A stretch of DNA of 64,000 nucleotides from Microbaculum sp051390635 (lineage in GTDB: Bacteria; Pseudomonadota; Alphaproteobacteria; Rhizobiales; Tepidamorphaceae): the NCBI RefSeq assembly GCF_051390635.1, contig NZ_JBPODT010000001.1, forward strand, positions 1,178,001 to 1,242,000, in the 5' to 3' direction. Numbering within the stretch: the first letter of the stretch is position 1; each line of letters starts with the position of its first letter. Made by a program: the position numbers and the translations under genes. Below the pieces are notes generated by a model. That model worked only from the letters and a program-made list of their open reading frames with translations, had not been told where the DNA came from and ran no database searches. Of the stretch, positions 45,079 to 53,577 are shown in pieces.

Positions 45079-46877
45079 TGCGGGGCACGCGCCCCATCCT
45101 CGGCTTCTTCCTGCCGCTCGGCGTCATCGCCATTCTCGCCATCCTTCTCGTCTATTCCCTGATCGGACTGGCGCAGACCGAGCGCAAGATGCGCATTGAC
45201 GCGAGCACGAACATGGTCTGGGTTCTCTCGCGCGCGGAAGCCGCCAGCCTGCGGTTCGCCCAGGCGCTGGCGCGATTGGAACTGGGGGCAAGCAGCCAGG
45301 ACGACATCGAGCTTCGCTATGACATCCTTCTGAGCCGCCTCGGCCTGATCGACGAGGGACCGCAGCGGCGCCGGATGATTGCGCTTGGCTATGAGGAGGA
45401 ACTCGAACAAACGGTCCAGGCCGCCCGCGAGTTAGAGCCGCTCGTATCGAATGCCGCCTCCACGGACCTCGCACATGCCCGCGATATTGCCGAGTCGATC
45501 GCGGTCTGGCTCGCGCGCGCCGCCAATGCGGCCATGGTTGCGGAATGGAATGAACTGGGCGGACAGCTCGATCAGTACCGCGGTGAAATCTGGCAGATAA
45601 TCATTTGGCTCGTTGGCATTGCCGTTGCCGGCGGAATCCTCTCCGCCTACCTGATCCACAGTCTCGTCGTTTCCCGACGCCGCACCGAACTTCTCTATAG
45701 GGAGCGCGATTTTTCCAGCCTGCTCGTCGCCTCCAGCGGCGAGGGCATTCTCGCTTTTGATCGGGATTTGCGCTGCAGCCTGTGGAATGACGCCATGGGG
45801 CGCCTCATTGGCTGGTCCTCCGAACGCGCCGTGGGCACGACGCTGGCCGAAATTTCAGGCTTCTTCGCGATTGAAGGCATCGCCCGCCCCTTCCGCGAAG
45901 CCTTGGAGGGGACATCCTCGTCCATATCGGACAAGGCCCTTTTCCATCCCGACTCAACGGACGCGCGCTATGTCGATATGCGTTGTTTTCCACTCAAGGA
46001 TGACGAGCAGATTATCGGAGCAATCGCTTTCATCGGCGACGTTACCGAACGCCACGCGGCGCAAAGAGAGCTTGCCCGCCACCGCGACCACCTCGAAGAG
46101 CTGGTGGCCGCACGAACCCGTGAGTTGATTGCCGCACTGGAACGCGAACGCGCGGCGACCGAGCTCTACAGCAACTTCGCGACCATGGTCTCGCACCAGT
46201 TCCGGACCCCGCTGGCGATCGTCGATTCCACTCTTCAACGCCTGATCCGTCGCCGCGAGCATGTATCGGCGGATGAAATGGTCGCGCGGGCGCACACGGC
46301 GCGGAGTGCCATCGCGCGTCTGATCCGGCTGGTCGAAAGTACACTGGACGCCGCCCGGCTCGACGCGGGCCAGATAGAATTGTCCAGCGAACCTTTTGGG
46401 ATCAATGCCCTTGTTACAGCGGTCTGCGCGCGTCAGAGGGAGGAAACGCCGGATCGGGAAATCATCCTCGCGACGAAGACCGATAATGCCCTGTCGGTGA
46501 TGTGCGATCCGGCCCATGCCGAACACGCGCTTGCCAATCTCGTCTCCAACGCTGTCAAGTATTCGCCGCCGGAAACGCCAGTGCGCTTAGATATCGAGGC
46601 GACATCCACCCATGTGCGCTGTCTTGTGCACAGCGAAGGAGACCCGATCCCAGACGCGGATCGGGACAAGCTGTTCGAACGCTATTTTCGAGGTCGGAAT
46701 TCCGCGGGCAAGACCGGGATCGGCGTCGGGCTCTACATGGCGCGCGCACTGGCGCGCATGCAGGGGGGAGAGGTCGAGCTTGTGGAATCCCGGCACGACG
46801 GGACCGTCTTTTCCCTTGTGCTCCCCCTCCCGGGCGCCGCCACGGGCGCCAAGGTTTCAGAACGTCCGGGAGGATAG
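45078..46877 (+). CDS. PAS-domain sensor histidine kinase
   Basis: The 599-residue membrane kinase has two spans (PILGFFLPLGVIAILAILLV and IIIWLVGIAVAGGILSAYLI) enclosing a periplasmic helical sensor of about 145 residues. A PAS domain follows (LLVASSGEGILAFDRDLRCS; IAFIGDVTERHAAQ), then a coiled coil and an H-box SHQFRTPLAIVDST with phospho-acceptor His373. The ATP domain has an N-box (HALANLVSNAVKYSPPE) and GIGVGLYMARALA. It is sandwiched between the molybdopterin-like protein gene and its response regulator in a tight operon, so the signal is likely periplasmic and redox related, which is inference. Confidence 0.92.
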   Translation: MRGTRPILGFFLPLGVIAILAILLVYSLIGLAQTERKMRIDASTNMVWVLSRAEAASLRFAQALARLELGASSQDDIELRYDILLSRLGLIDEGPQRRRMIALGYEEELEQTVQAARELEPLVSNAASTDLAHARDIAESIAVWLARAANAAMVAEWNELGGQLDQYRGEIWQIIIWLVGIAVAGGILSAYLIHSLVVSRRRTELLYRERDFSSLLVASSGEGILAFDRDLRCSLWNDAMGRLIGWSSERAVGTTLAEISGFFAIEGIARPFREALEGTSSSISDKALFHPDSTDARYVDMRCFPLKDDEQIIGAIAFIGDVTERHAAQRELARHRDHLEELVAARTRELIAALERERAATELYSNFATMVSHQFRTPLAIVDSTLQRLIRRREHVSADEMVARAHTARSAIARLIRLVESTLDAARLDAGQIELSSEPFGINALVTAVCARQREETPDREIILATKTDNALSVMCDPAHAEHALANLVSNAVKYSPPETPVRLDIEATSTHVRCLVHSEGDPIPDADRDKLFERYFRGRNSAGKTGIGVGLYMARALARMQGGEVELVESRHDGTVFSLVLPLPGAATGAKVSERPGG

Positions 46878-46879
46878 GA

Positions 46880-47965
46880 ATGGACGCAACCACCCCGCGG
46901 TCCATCGAGAGCCGGGCCATCATCCTGTGCGTGGAAGATGAAGCCGAGTTGCTTTCTGACCTTGCCGAGGAACTCACAGAGGCCGGCTATTTGGTGATCG
47001 CGGCGGAAAGCGGCGAGCAAGCCCTGTCCAGATTGGAAACGACGCGGCCGGATCTCATCCTGTGCGACATCGGCTTGCCCGGTCTAGACGGCTACGCGGT
47101 GCTCGAGACCGTGCGCGCACGTCACCCCGACCTCGCGGAAGCGCCCTTCCTGTTCCTCACCGCGCTCGCCAGCCCGCGCGAGATCATTCAGGGAAAGCAG
47201 GCCGGCGCAGACGACTATTTGGTCAAGCCCATCGACTACGACTTGATGCTGGCCACGATCGAAGCCCGGCTGCGGCAGGTGAATCGGATCCGCGCGCGAA
47301 ACGACGAGATCTTCGAGGCCCTCCGCGCGTCGGTTCCACACCTCGCCTCGACGGGCGCCGATGCCCCAACCACCGGGATCCGGCAAGTGCTCGACCGCCT
47401 GGCGCTTGGGATCGTGCTGGCGGACAGCCAGTGCCGCGTGCTTTTCGCCAACCGCGCGGCCCACGACATGGCGGCGCGCAAGGACGGTCTCAATATCGAC
47501 GCCAGGATCTGGGCGGACCACGCGCCAACCAATGCGGCCCTGAACAGGCTGGTTCGCGAGAAATGCACACCCGCACGGAATAACGCCGAGGATCTGGCCA
47601 GCCTCTCCGTGCCCCGCCACTCCGGCCAGCGCGATCTGATGGTACTGGCCTCCGCCCTTTCGGACCCTGCCGGCGCTAAGTCCCGGGAAACCGCAGCGGT
47701 TCTGTTTCTCTCAGACCCCGAGCAACGCCCGTCCTTGTCTCGAAACACGTTGTGTGCGCTCTTCGCCCTCACCCCGACCGAGGCGAAAATCGCGGCCGCG
47801 TTGGCTGCCGGCTCCCGACCCGCCGACATCGCCGCCGACCTAGGGATCGCTCCGACGACCGTGGCCTTTCATTTGCGCAATCTGTTCCAGAAGACCGGCA
47901 CCAGCCGCCAGGCCGATCTGGTCGCCCTCTTGCTGGTCAGCCCCGCCGCCGGGGCCATCGAATAG
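46880..47965 (+). CDS. LuxR/NarL-type response regulator
   Basis: The 361-residue protein has a receiver domain (acid pair Glu19/Asp20, phospho-acceptor Asp63 in LCDIGLPGLDG, Thr94, Lys116). A middle region of about 140 residues (VLDRLALGIVLADSQCRVLF) is PAS-like. A C-terminal LuxR helix-turn-helix follows (FALTPTEAKIAAALAAGSRP, LGIAPTTVAFHLRNLFQKTG). The PAS-like linker makes it longer than ordinary NarL-type regulators. A GGAGGATAGGA ribosome site precedes the start, two bases after the kinase gene. Confidence 0.92.
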   Translation: MDATTPRSIESRAIILCVEDEAELLSDLAEELTEAGYLVIAAESGEQALSRLETTRPDLILCDIGLPGLDGYAVLETVRARHPDLAEAPFLFLTALASPREIIQGKQAGADDYLVKPIDYDLMLATIEARLRQVNRIRARNDEIFEALRASVPHLASTGADAPTTGIRQVLDRLALGIVLADSQCRVLFANRAAHDMAARKDGLNIDARIWADHAPTNAALNRLVREKCTPARNNAEDLASLSVPRHSGQRDLMVLASALSDPAGAKSRETAAVLFLSDPEQRPSLSRNTLCALFALTPTEAKIAAALAAGSRPADIAADLGIAPTTVAFHLRNLFQKTGTSRQADLVALLLVSPAAGAIE

Positions 47966-47992
47966 ACCTGCAATCAAAGCACCGCTCAGGCC

Positions 47993-48751
47993 TCAACTGC
48001 TCAGTAGAACAGGGGCCATCACGCCCAACCCCGCGAACAGCAGCAGGATGAACGCCGCGCGCCGCATCGCCGTTTCACCAAGCGGTGGGGACAGTTTCCC
48101 ACCGAGGAGCGTAAACGCAACCGTTACCGGGAGCGCCACGACCGCTTGGACGATGGCGTCGAACGGCATCTCGCCGCGTAACACCAGAAAGCCGATCCGT
48201 TCCATCGCGAGCACCATGAACACCAGGAGCAGCGAGTCCCGGATCATCGAGAGCCTGAGCGGCTGCCGGTAGAAGTGGAAGATCAAGGGTGGACCGGACG
48301 CCGCGAACAGTCCGCCCAGCACCCCAGCGACGGCGCCGAGGAGACCGAACGACGTCCGGCTCGATTCTCGCGTCATGGGTCGCGGATTGAAAACCAGCAG
48401 CAGGCTGCTCCCGACGATCGTCACGCCGAGCAGCAACCGCAGCAGCCCCATGCTCTCGGTCCCCAACAGACTCAGCAGGACCAGCCCGAAATAGGTCGCA
48501 GGTGCCGCCGCCAAAATCACGGGAACCGCTCGACTCCACTGCACCTGGCAACCGCTTCGGCCCAAAGCAACGCTCGCATTCGACAGCGTAATGATCGTCA
48601 CGACGATTGAGGCCTGTTCGATCGACATGATGCCGAACAGGGTCGCGAACGCCACCACGATAAGCCCGAGCGCGAACCCGGTGATCGCCTGCGTATAGCA
48701 GCCCAGTGCCACGATGCCGAGGAACAGCACCTGATCCCAGAATGGCAGCAC
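47993..48751 (-). CDS. TauE/SafE (TSUP) family permease
   Basis: The 252-residue membrane protein has about eight spans and the TSUP half-motifs: ALGCYTQAITGFALGLIVVA and GAVAGVLGGLFAASGPPLIF (G-x-x-G-G-L-F-x-x-S-G-P-P). Members export sulfite, sulfoacetate or other organic anions. It is convergent with the response regulator gene, 27 bp apart, and alone on its strand, so the substrate is unknown. Confidence 0.9.
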   Translation of the reverse strand: MLPFWDQVLFLGIVALGCYTQAITGFALGLIVVAFATLFGIMSIEQASIVVTIITLSNASVALGRSGCQVQWSRAVPVILAAAPATYFGLVLLSLLGTESMGLLRLLLGVTIVGSSLLLVFNPRPMTRESSRTSFGLLGAVAGVLGGLFAASGPPLIFHFYRQPLRLSMIRDSLLLVFMVLAMERIGFLVLRGEMPFDAIVQAVVALPVTVAFTLLGGKLSPPLGETAMRRAAFILLLFAGLGVMAPVLLSS

Positions 48752-49219
48752 TTGATTGTCTCCCTAAAAAGAGCAGTGAGGTACCGGCGCGAGACGGGGT
48801 CTACGCGGAGTTCCGGGAGCCCGACCATGCGACCGGGCAGATTTCGCCGTGCGGGCCCGACTGGCCGTATTGCCAGGCCCCGTTGGAGCGCGCAGGCATA
48901 TCCAAGTACGACTTGTTCGACGCTCGTGTCAGCCGGCCATGCCTACGACGGCTCGTCCAGCCATCCAGAGTTCCGCGCCGCTGTTGGCGAGAGGGACAGG
49001 GTTGCCGATGTAGTCGATTGGAGAGGACGCTGTCCGAACGGCTCAAACACCACGCCCCCTCCGGCCACGACCGGACAATGAAGGCAAGTGTGTTCGACGC
49101 ACGATTCGCCCGGAAACGCCGATCATAGGTCCGGATAGGTGATGATACCCCTCCCGTTTGGCCGTCCCGTTTTCCCCGCCCGGAAAGGTCGGGCGGGGAA
49201 GCGAGAACGGTGGCAGGCG
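48752..49219. other. Intergenic region, 468 bp
   Basis: It lies between the TSUP permease start and the end of the TRAP operon. No coding sequence with family character or good ribosome site was found on either strand. It contains the hairpin at 49172-49200 and must contain the TSUP gene promoter. I see nothing else that can be supported. Confidence 0.5.
49172..49200 (-). terminator. Perfect stem-loop after the TRAP operon
   Basis: The arms TTCCCCGCCCG and CGGGCGGGGAA are an exact 11-bp inverted repeat around a 7-base loop, starting 20 bp beyond the dctM-like stop codon. There is no T-run following it on the minus strand, so it may work as a 3'-end stabiliser or a Rho-assisted terminator. 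Confidence 0.6.
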
Positions 49220-50503
49220 TTACATCCCGCTGATCGACGGCAGGTAGGTCGAAAGCGCGGGAATACCGACGATGGCAAACCAGGCGAGCATGAGGATGAT
49301 GAAGTACGGCACCACGAAAGGCACGATCCTCAGGAACGGAAGTCCGGTGGTGCTGCTCGCCACGAACAGATTGAGGCCGAACGGCGGGGTAATGAAGCCG
49401 ATGGCGGTGCCAGCCACGAACACGATCGCGAAGTGAACCGGATCGACGCCGATCCCGTAGGCGATGGGCGCGAGAATCGGCGCCAGGATGATCACGACCG
49501 GAACGCTCTCCAGGAAGCAGCCGGCGACGATGATCATGGCCATGCAGATAAACAGGGTCGCGTAATACCCACCGATGCCGTCGAACAGCCCCGCCACGAA
49601 CGCCGGCGCCCCGATTATCGAGAGGATCTGCTGCATCACGATCGATACAGCGACCAGCGGAACGAGCAGCCCGGCGATCTGTCCTGAATGAAGCAGGATC
49701 TTCGGGACGTCGCGCAGCTTGATCTCGCGCGTGATCGCTATGCCTGCAACCAGCCCGAACACCGCCGTCATCGCGGCCGCTTCCGTCGGTGAGAAGATAC
49801 CGCCGTAGATGCCGAGCAGAACGATTGCGATGGCGGCGAACCCGAGGTAGCTGCGGAAACCGGTACGGACGCAATTGCCGAGCTGAAACGGGATGATCTT
49901 GCCCCAGCCGAACTTCCAGGACATCACGAGGCAAACAACCTGCATGCCGACGATCATCAGCGCACCGGGCAGCAGGCCCGCCATGAACAGATCGCCGATC
50001 GGCAGGTTCAGAAGGAACCCGTAGATCACGAAGATGATCGACGGCGGGATGATGATCCCGACGACACCACCCGAGGCAAGCGTCGCCGCCGAGAAGCGGC
50101 TGTCGTACCGCCCCTCTTTCAGGTCCTTGTACATGATCGAGCCGATGGTGGCCGTGGTGGCGGCATTCGAGCCGGAGATCGCCGCGAACATGCCGCACGC
50201 GGCCAGCGCCGCCAGGCCGAGTCCGCCGCGTACCCAGCCGAGCATGGCATAGGCAAAGTCCGTCAGCCGCTTGGCAATCCCGGCCGCGTTGATGATGTCG
50301 CCGGTCAGAATGAACAGCGGCAGGGCGAGAAGCCCGAAGAAATTGATCCCCTCGAACAGGGTGAGGCTGAGATTGGCAAGTGTGAAATCGGTCACCACAC
50401 TGGTCCAAAGGACCCAATGGGCGATGATCAGGAAGATCGGGACGCCGATAACGAACAGGACAATCGCCGAAACCGAGATGAGGGCAATGAGTTCGCCTTC
50501 CAT
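49220..50503 (-). CDS. TRAP transporter large permease (DctM-like)
   Basis: The 427-residue protein has about twelve spans and the DctM family segments: VIGVPIFLIIAHWVLWTSVV, GLLALPLFILTGDIINAAG, AACGMFAAISGSNAATTATI and SGGVVGIIIPPSIIFVIYGF. Near the end is AGTAIGFITPPFGLNLFVAS. The start at 50501-50503 is 2 bp after the small permease gene. It imports an organic acid using the sodium or proton gradient together with the DctQ- and DctP-like proteins next to it. Confidence 0.94.
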   Translation of the reverse strand: MEGELIALISVSAIVLFVIGVPIFLIIAHWVLWTSVVTDFTLANLSLTLFEGINFFGLLALPLFILTGDIINAAGIAKRLTDFAYAMLGWVRGGLGLAALAACGMFAAISGSNAATTATIGSIMYKDLKEGRYDSRFSAATLASGGVVGIIIPPSIIFVIYGFLLNLPIGDLFMAGLLPGALMIVGMQVVCLVMSWKFGWGKIIPFQLGNCVRTGFRSYLGFAAIAIVLLGIYGGIFSPTEAAAMTAVFGLVAGIAITREIKLRDVPKILLHSGQIAGLLVPLVAVSIVMQQILSIIGAPAFVAGLFDGIGGYYATLFICMAMIIVAGCFLESVPVVIILAPILAPIAYGIGVDPVHFAIVFVAGTAIGFITPPFGLNLFVASSTTGLPFLRIVPFVVPYFIILMLAWFAIVGIPALSTYLPSISGM

Positions 50504-50505
50504 GA

Positions 50506-51033
50506 CTATCCCTTTTCCACCATCGAAGGCGCGCCGAGCTGGAACGGCTCGCGCCGTCGGTAATGACCGATGTCCTGCCAGAGGTTCTGCAGCGCGCGAA
50601 GCACGATCAGTCCCCAGCCAAATGGCATGATGAGGTAGAACCACCACTGCATGAGGTCGCTCGTACCCGGCACGAAAGCGAAGTTCATCTGCAGCAGTTC
50701 GATCTGGTCGACGGCGTAGTAGATCACCACACCGGCTAGCGAGACCCAGAGCGCCGCGTCGAGGATCAGGCAGGCGAACTGGACGCCGTAGGGAAGGACC
50801 GAGCGGACTTCGCCGAAGTTCAGGTGCGAGCGCTGGCGCACATTATAGGCTGCCCCCAACCACGTCACCGCGATGAACATGTAGATCGCGACAGCGGAAC
50901 TCCAGGCGATCTGCGTCTTGAATACGAACCTCAGCACGACCTGCTCGAAGACCAGTACGGCCATCACCACGTAGGCGATGTTCATGAGGATCGGTTCGAT
51001 GTTGCTGTCGAGCCAGTGTATGATTTTCTTCAC
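50506..51033 (-). CDS. TRAP transporter small permease (DctQ-like)
   Basis: The 175-residue protein has four spans: PILMNIAYVVMAVLVFEQVV, AVAIYMFIAVTWLGAAYNVR, LILDAALWVSLAGVVIYYAV and WFYLIMPFGWGLIVLRALQN. The R-x-x-S-H-L cytoplasmic turn (VRQRSHLNF) is typical for DctQ. It lies between the binding protein and the large permease gene. Confidence 0.93.
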   Translation of the reverse strand: MKKIIHWLDSNIEPILMNIAYVVMAVLVFEQVVLRFVFKTQIAWSSAVAIYMFIAVTWLGAAYNVRQRSHLNFGEVRSVLPYGVQFACLILDAALWVSLAGVVIYYAVDQIELLQMNFAFVPGTSDLMQWWFYLIMPFGWGLIVLRALQNLWQDIGHYRRREPFQLGAPSMVEKG

Positions 51034-51134
51034 GCTCGGCCTCCCCTTGTTGTCCGCCGTGCGGGACGGGTTCTAGATACGCGTCCCAGGCGGCTGGCGG
51101 CGCAACCCGTAGGCCGCGCCGCCCGTCGCGATTG

Positions 51135-52361
51135 TCAGGCGTTCCACCAACGCCGCGGCGAGACATCCTGCACCAGCGTGCCCTTCGGGATCTCCCGCGC
51201 GATCGCATGGATTTCCTTGTAGACATCCTGGCCATTGGCCCAGCCGTTGATCCGCTCGCGCCATTGCTCCCAGGGGCCCGGAACGTATTCGGGCGCGCAC
51301 ATCTTCTCGGCCTTCTCGATCTCCTGATCGGGCAGAGTGGCGACGCGTACGCCAAATTCGTCGAACACCGTGCCCGGTATCGGAGGCGTGGTGGCGCCGA
51401 CCAGATTCACCAGCGCCGCCTCATGCGTTCCCTGAATCCGGGCCTGGGTGAGGTAAGCCGACTCCATGATCGCGTCCTGGTATTCCGGCTCCAGCTTCTC
51501 GAAGACGTCGAGGTTCATCGCGGCATGCTCGGCGCCGCAGAAGAACCGTAAATCGACAGCCTGCGAGACGACGGGGGTCATGTTGAAGGCGGCAACCGCC
51601 GACATCCACGTCTCGGCGCCATCGATCAATCCCTGCTTAAGGCCGTCGAGGGTTTCTTCCCACGCTACCGGGACGGGATTCAGGCCCATCAGGTCCATCG
51701 CGATCCTTCCAGGCTGCGAACCGGTCACGCGATTCTTGCCGCCCTGCAACTCCTCCAGCGTCGAGATGGTGGGTCGGTCCTTGTACTTGAGGCCCATCAT
51801 CAGGCCCCGCGCTTCGTACATCGTGAACAGGAACTGCACCCGATGCATGCGGCGCAAAGGTTCGCGAAGCAACGCCTCGCTCTTCGGATGGTAGAGGAAG
51901 TGATAGAACGACGCCCGGCTCGGGAACATGTAGGCAAAATCCAGCGCGTTGTAGTACGGCGCCGCGCCAGCCGCGTTCTGGGTCGAGGACGTGAAGATAT
52001 CGATGATGCCCTGCTGGGTCTTCTTCACACAGTCGAGCTCGTTGCAGATCTGGTTTTCACCGATGAACTCGACGCGAACCGCACCATTGGTGCGCTCCTC
52101 GAGATCCTGGATGAACTCCAGACAGCCGACATGAACATACTTCAACCGCTGGGCATTGTAGCCGGCGCCACCGTAACGCAGCTGGTACTTCGGCTCCGAT
52201 TTAGCGCGCTTCTTCTCGGTATCCTCGGCAGCGGAGGCGAGTTGCGGTGCGGTAATGGCTCCAGTCATACCGGCCGCGGCCAACATCGTCGACGTCAACC
52301 CAAAGCGGCCGGCGATTCCCATCACGTCACGACGGGACACACCCTTGAACAGATCAGTCAT
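51135..52361 (-). CDS. TRAP transporter substrate-binding protein (DctP-like), Tat-exported
   Basis: The 408-residue protein has a twin-arginine signal (SRRDVMGIAGRFGLTSTMLA) and a DctP fold: ALDFAYMFPSRASFYHFLYH, GGKNRVTGSQPGRIAMDLMG, and PVAWEETLDGLKQGLIDGAE, the conserved region near the carboxylate-binding Arg. Use of the Tat route implies folding or cofactor binding before export, which is unusual but known for TRAP receptors. A GGGAGGAAACA ribosome site precedes the start. The ligand is unknown; the neighbouring genes suggest an unsaturated or branched organic acid. Confidence 0.92.
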   Translation of the reverse strand: MTDLFKGVSRRDVMGIAGRFGLTSTMLAAAGMTGAITAPQLASAAEDTEKKRAKSEPKYQLRYGGAGYNAQRLKYVHVGCLEFIQDLEERTNGAVRVEFIGENQICNELDCVKKTQQGIIDIFTSSTQNAAGAAPYYNALDFAYMFPSRASFYHFLYHPKSEALLREPLRRMHRVQFLFTMYEARGLMMGLKYKDRPTISTLEELQGGKNRVTGSQPGRIAMDLMGLNPVPVAWEETLDGLKQGLIDGAETWMSAVAAFNMTPVVSQAVDLRFFCGAEHAAMNLDVFEKLEPEYQDAIMESAYLTQARIQGTHEAALVNLVGATTPPIPGTVFDEFGVRVATLPDQEIEKAEKMCAPEYVPGPWEQWRERINGWANGQDVYKEIHAIAREIPKGTLVQDVSPRRWWNA

Positions 52362-52518
52362 TGTTTCCTCCCGTTCGCCAGATCGTTACCCATCCGGCAT
52401 TGCTTCGAGCGCGGCAGAACCAACCCGCCGGACTCAACAAAGGCGCGCGCATCCGGCGCACAGCCAAAAAGAAAAACGAAAGCAATCAGGCACCAAGAAT
52501 CGCCAAATAGCCTCCATT

Positions 52519-53577
52519 TTATGGAATAACTCTCTCTGACCGCATGGATTCCAAGGCAGAAACATAGAATTCCTCGCTGTCAACACAGTCGTTAAACCCC
52601 GCTTTCCGCACCTTTACCGTCGATGAGAGATTGTCGAATGCACTACCGAAGACGAAGTCGCCCCAAGCCCAGTTCGCGAGGGAATCCATCCTGTGTTTAC
52701 GGAGACCATGCTCAGCGACGATGCGATCCCAGACCGGCCCCTTGTCGGACATCATGTCCACCAGTGATCGCGTTCGGACCTCGCCTACCGGCGCGCCGAA
52801 GAACGCCGCCAGCCGCGGCCACAGGTTCCGCCAACGAAACTGGTCGCCGTTGGTCACGTTGAAAGCCTGGTTTGCACACTGTGGCTGCGTCGCTATCCAA
52901 TGCATCGCACGTCCGAGCAACTTCGGGTCCGTTACCTGGTAGAGCGCGTCGAAGCAGCCTTGCGACCCGGGGAAATGGAACGGAATACCCAGGGCCCGAC
53001 AAATCGAGCCGTACACGCCGACGATCAGCACTTGGTTCATGGGACTGTTCAGCGAGAAGCCGAGCGGGGCTTGCACCCGTACGGCCGACCAGGTCCAGTC
53101 TTTGCCACGCTGGCGGTTCTCGATGAAATCCTGCTGATCATAGTAGAAGTTTGGCGGCATATGGCGCGGATCGTCCTCCCGCGCCGGTGTGCGATACGGG
53201 CCGAGATGATTGCCATACCATTTCTGGCCGTGCACCAAATGGATATGCTTGAGGTCGGGTGCCCCGGCCTCAAGCATATCTGTCAGATTCACGAGCATGC
53301 GGAGATTGGTCACGGTCTCCTTTAGCGGGTCGGCCGCCTTCGCATAGGCGGCATAGAACACGTGCGTGACATCGCGACAGGTCGCAAGCGCCGCGCGGCA
53401 GCTCTCCGGATCCAGCAAATCGACGGCGACACACCGAAGCCCATCGCCCCCTTCCGGCGGATGGCGCGACGCGGCGATCGTCCGCCATCCATCCTGCGAT
53501 AAAAAATGGTCGAGCGCCGCGCCGCCGACGACACCGCCGGCACCGACAACGAGAGCGGTATTCGGTGACGCCGTCAT
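52519..53577 (-). CDS. NAD(P)-dependent reductase of the PRISE/SDR family
   Basis: The 352-residue protein has an extended SDR fold with the nucleotide motif VVGAGGVVGGAAL, LVHGQKWYGNHLGPYRTP, the catalytic NFYYDQQDFIENR and SAVRVQAPLGFS. The combination of HGQKxYG and YYDQxDxI is that of the PRISE group (progesterone 5-beta-reductase/iridoid synthase-like), which reduce enone C=C bonds. It begins at an ATG overlapping the acyl-CoA synthetase stop by 4 bp, so it is the fourth gene of the carboxyltransferase operon. A role in reducing an alpha,beta-unsaturated intermediate is inferred. Confidence 0.87.
   Translation of the reverse strand: MTASPNTALVVGAGGVVGGAALDHFLSQDGWRTIAASRHPPEGGDGLRCVAVDLLDPESCRAALATCRDVTHVFYAAYAKAADPLKETVTNLRMLVNLTDMLEAGAPDLKHIHLVHGQKWYGNHLGPYRTPAREDDPRHMPPNFYYDQQDFIENRQRGKDWTWSAVRVQAPLGFSLNSPMNQVLIVGVYGSICRALGIPFHFPGSQGCFDALYQVTDPKLLGRAMHWIATQPQCANQAFNVTNGDQFRWRNLWPRLAAFFGAPVGEVRTRSLVDMMSDKGPVWDRIVAEHGLRKHRMDSLANWAWGDFVFGSAFDNLSSTVKVRKAGFNDCVDSEEFYVSALESMRSERVIP

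Noticed and set aside
48752..49219. Hidden gene or pseudogene in the 468-bp gap
   Set aside because: All frames give low-complexity Arg/Ser/Pro-rich translations without recognisable motifs; only a hairpin near 49186 can be supported.
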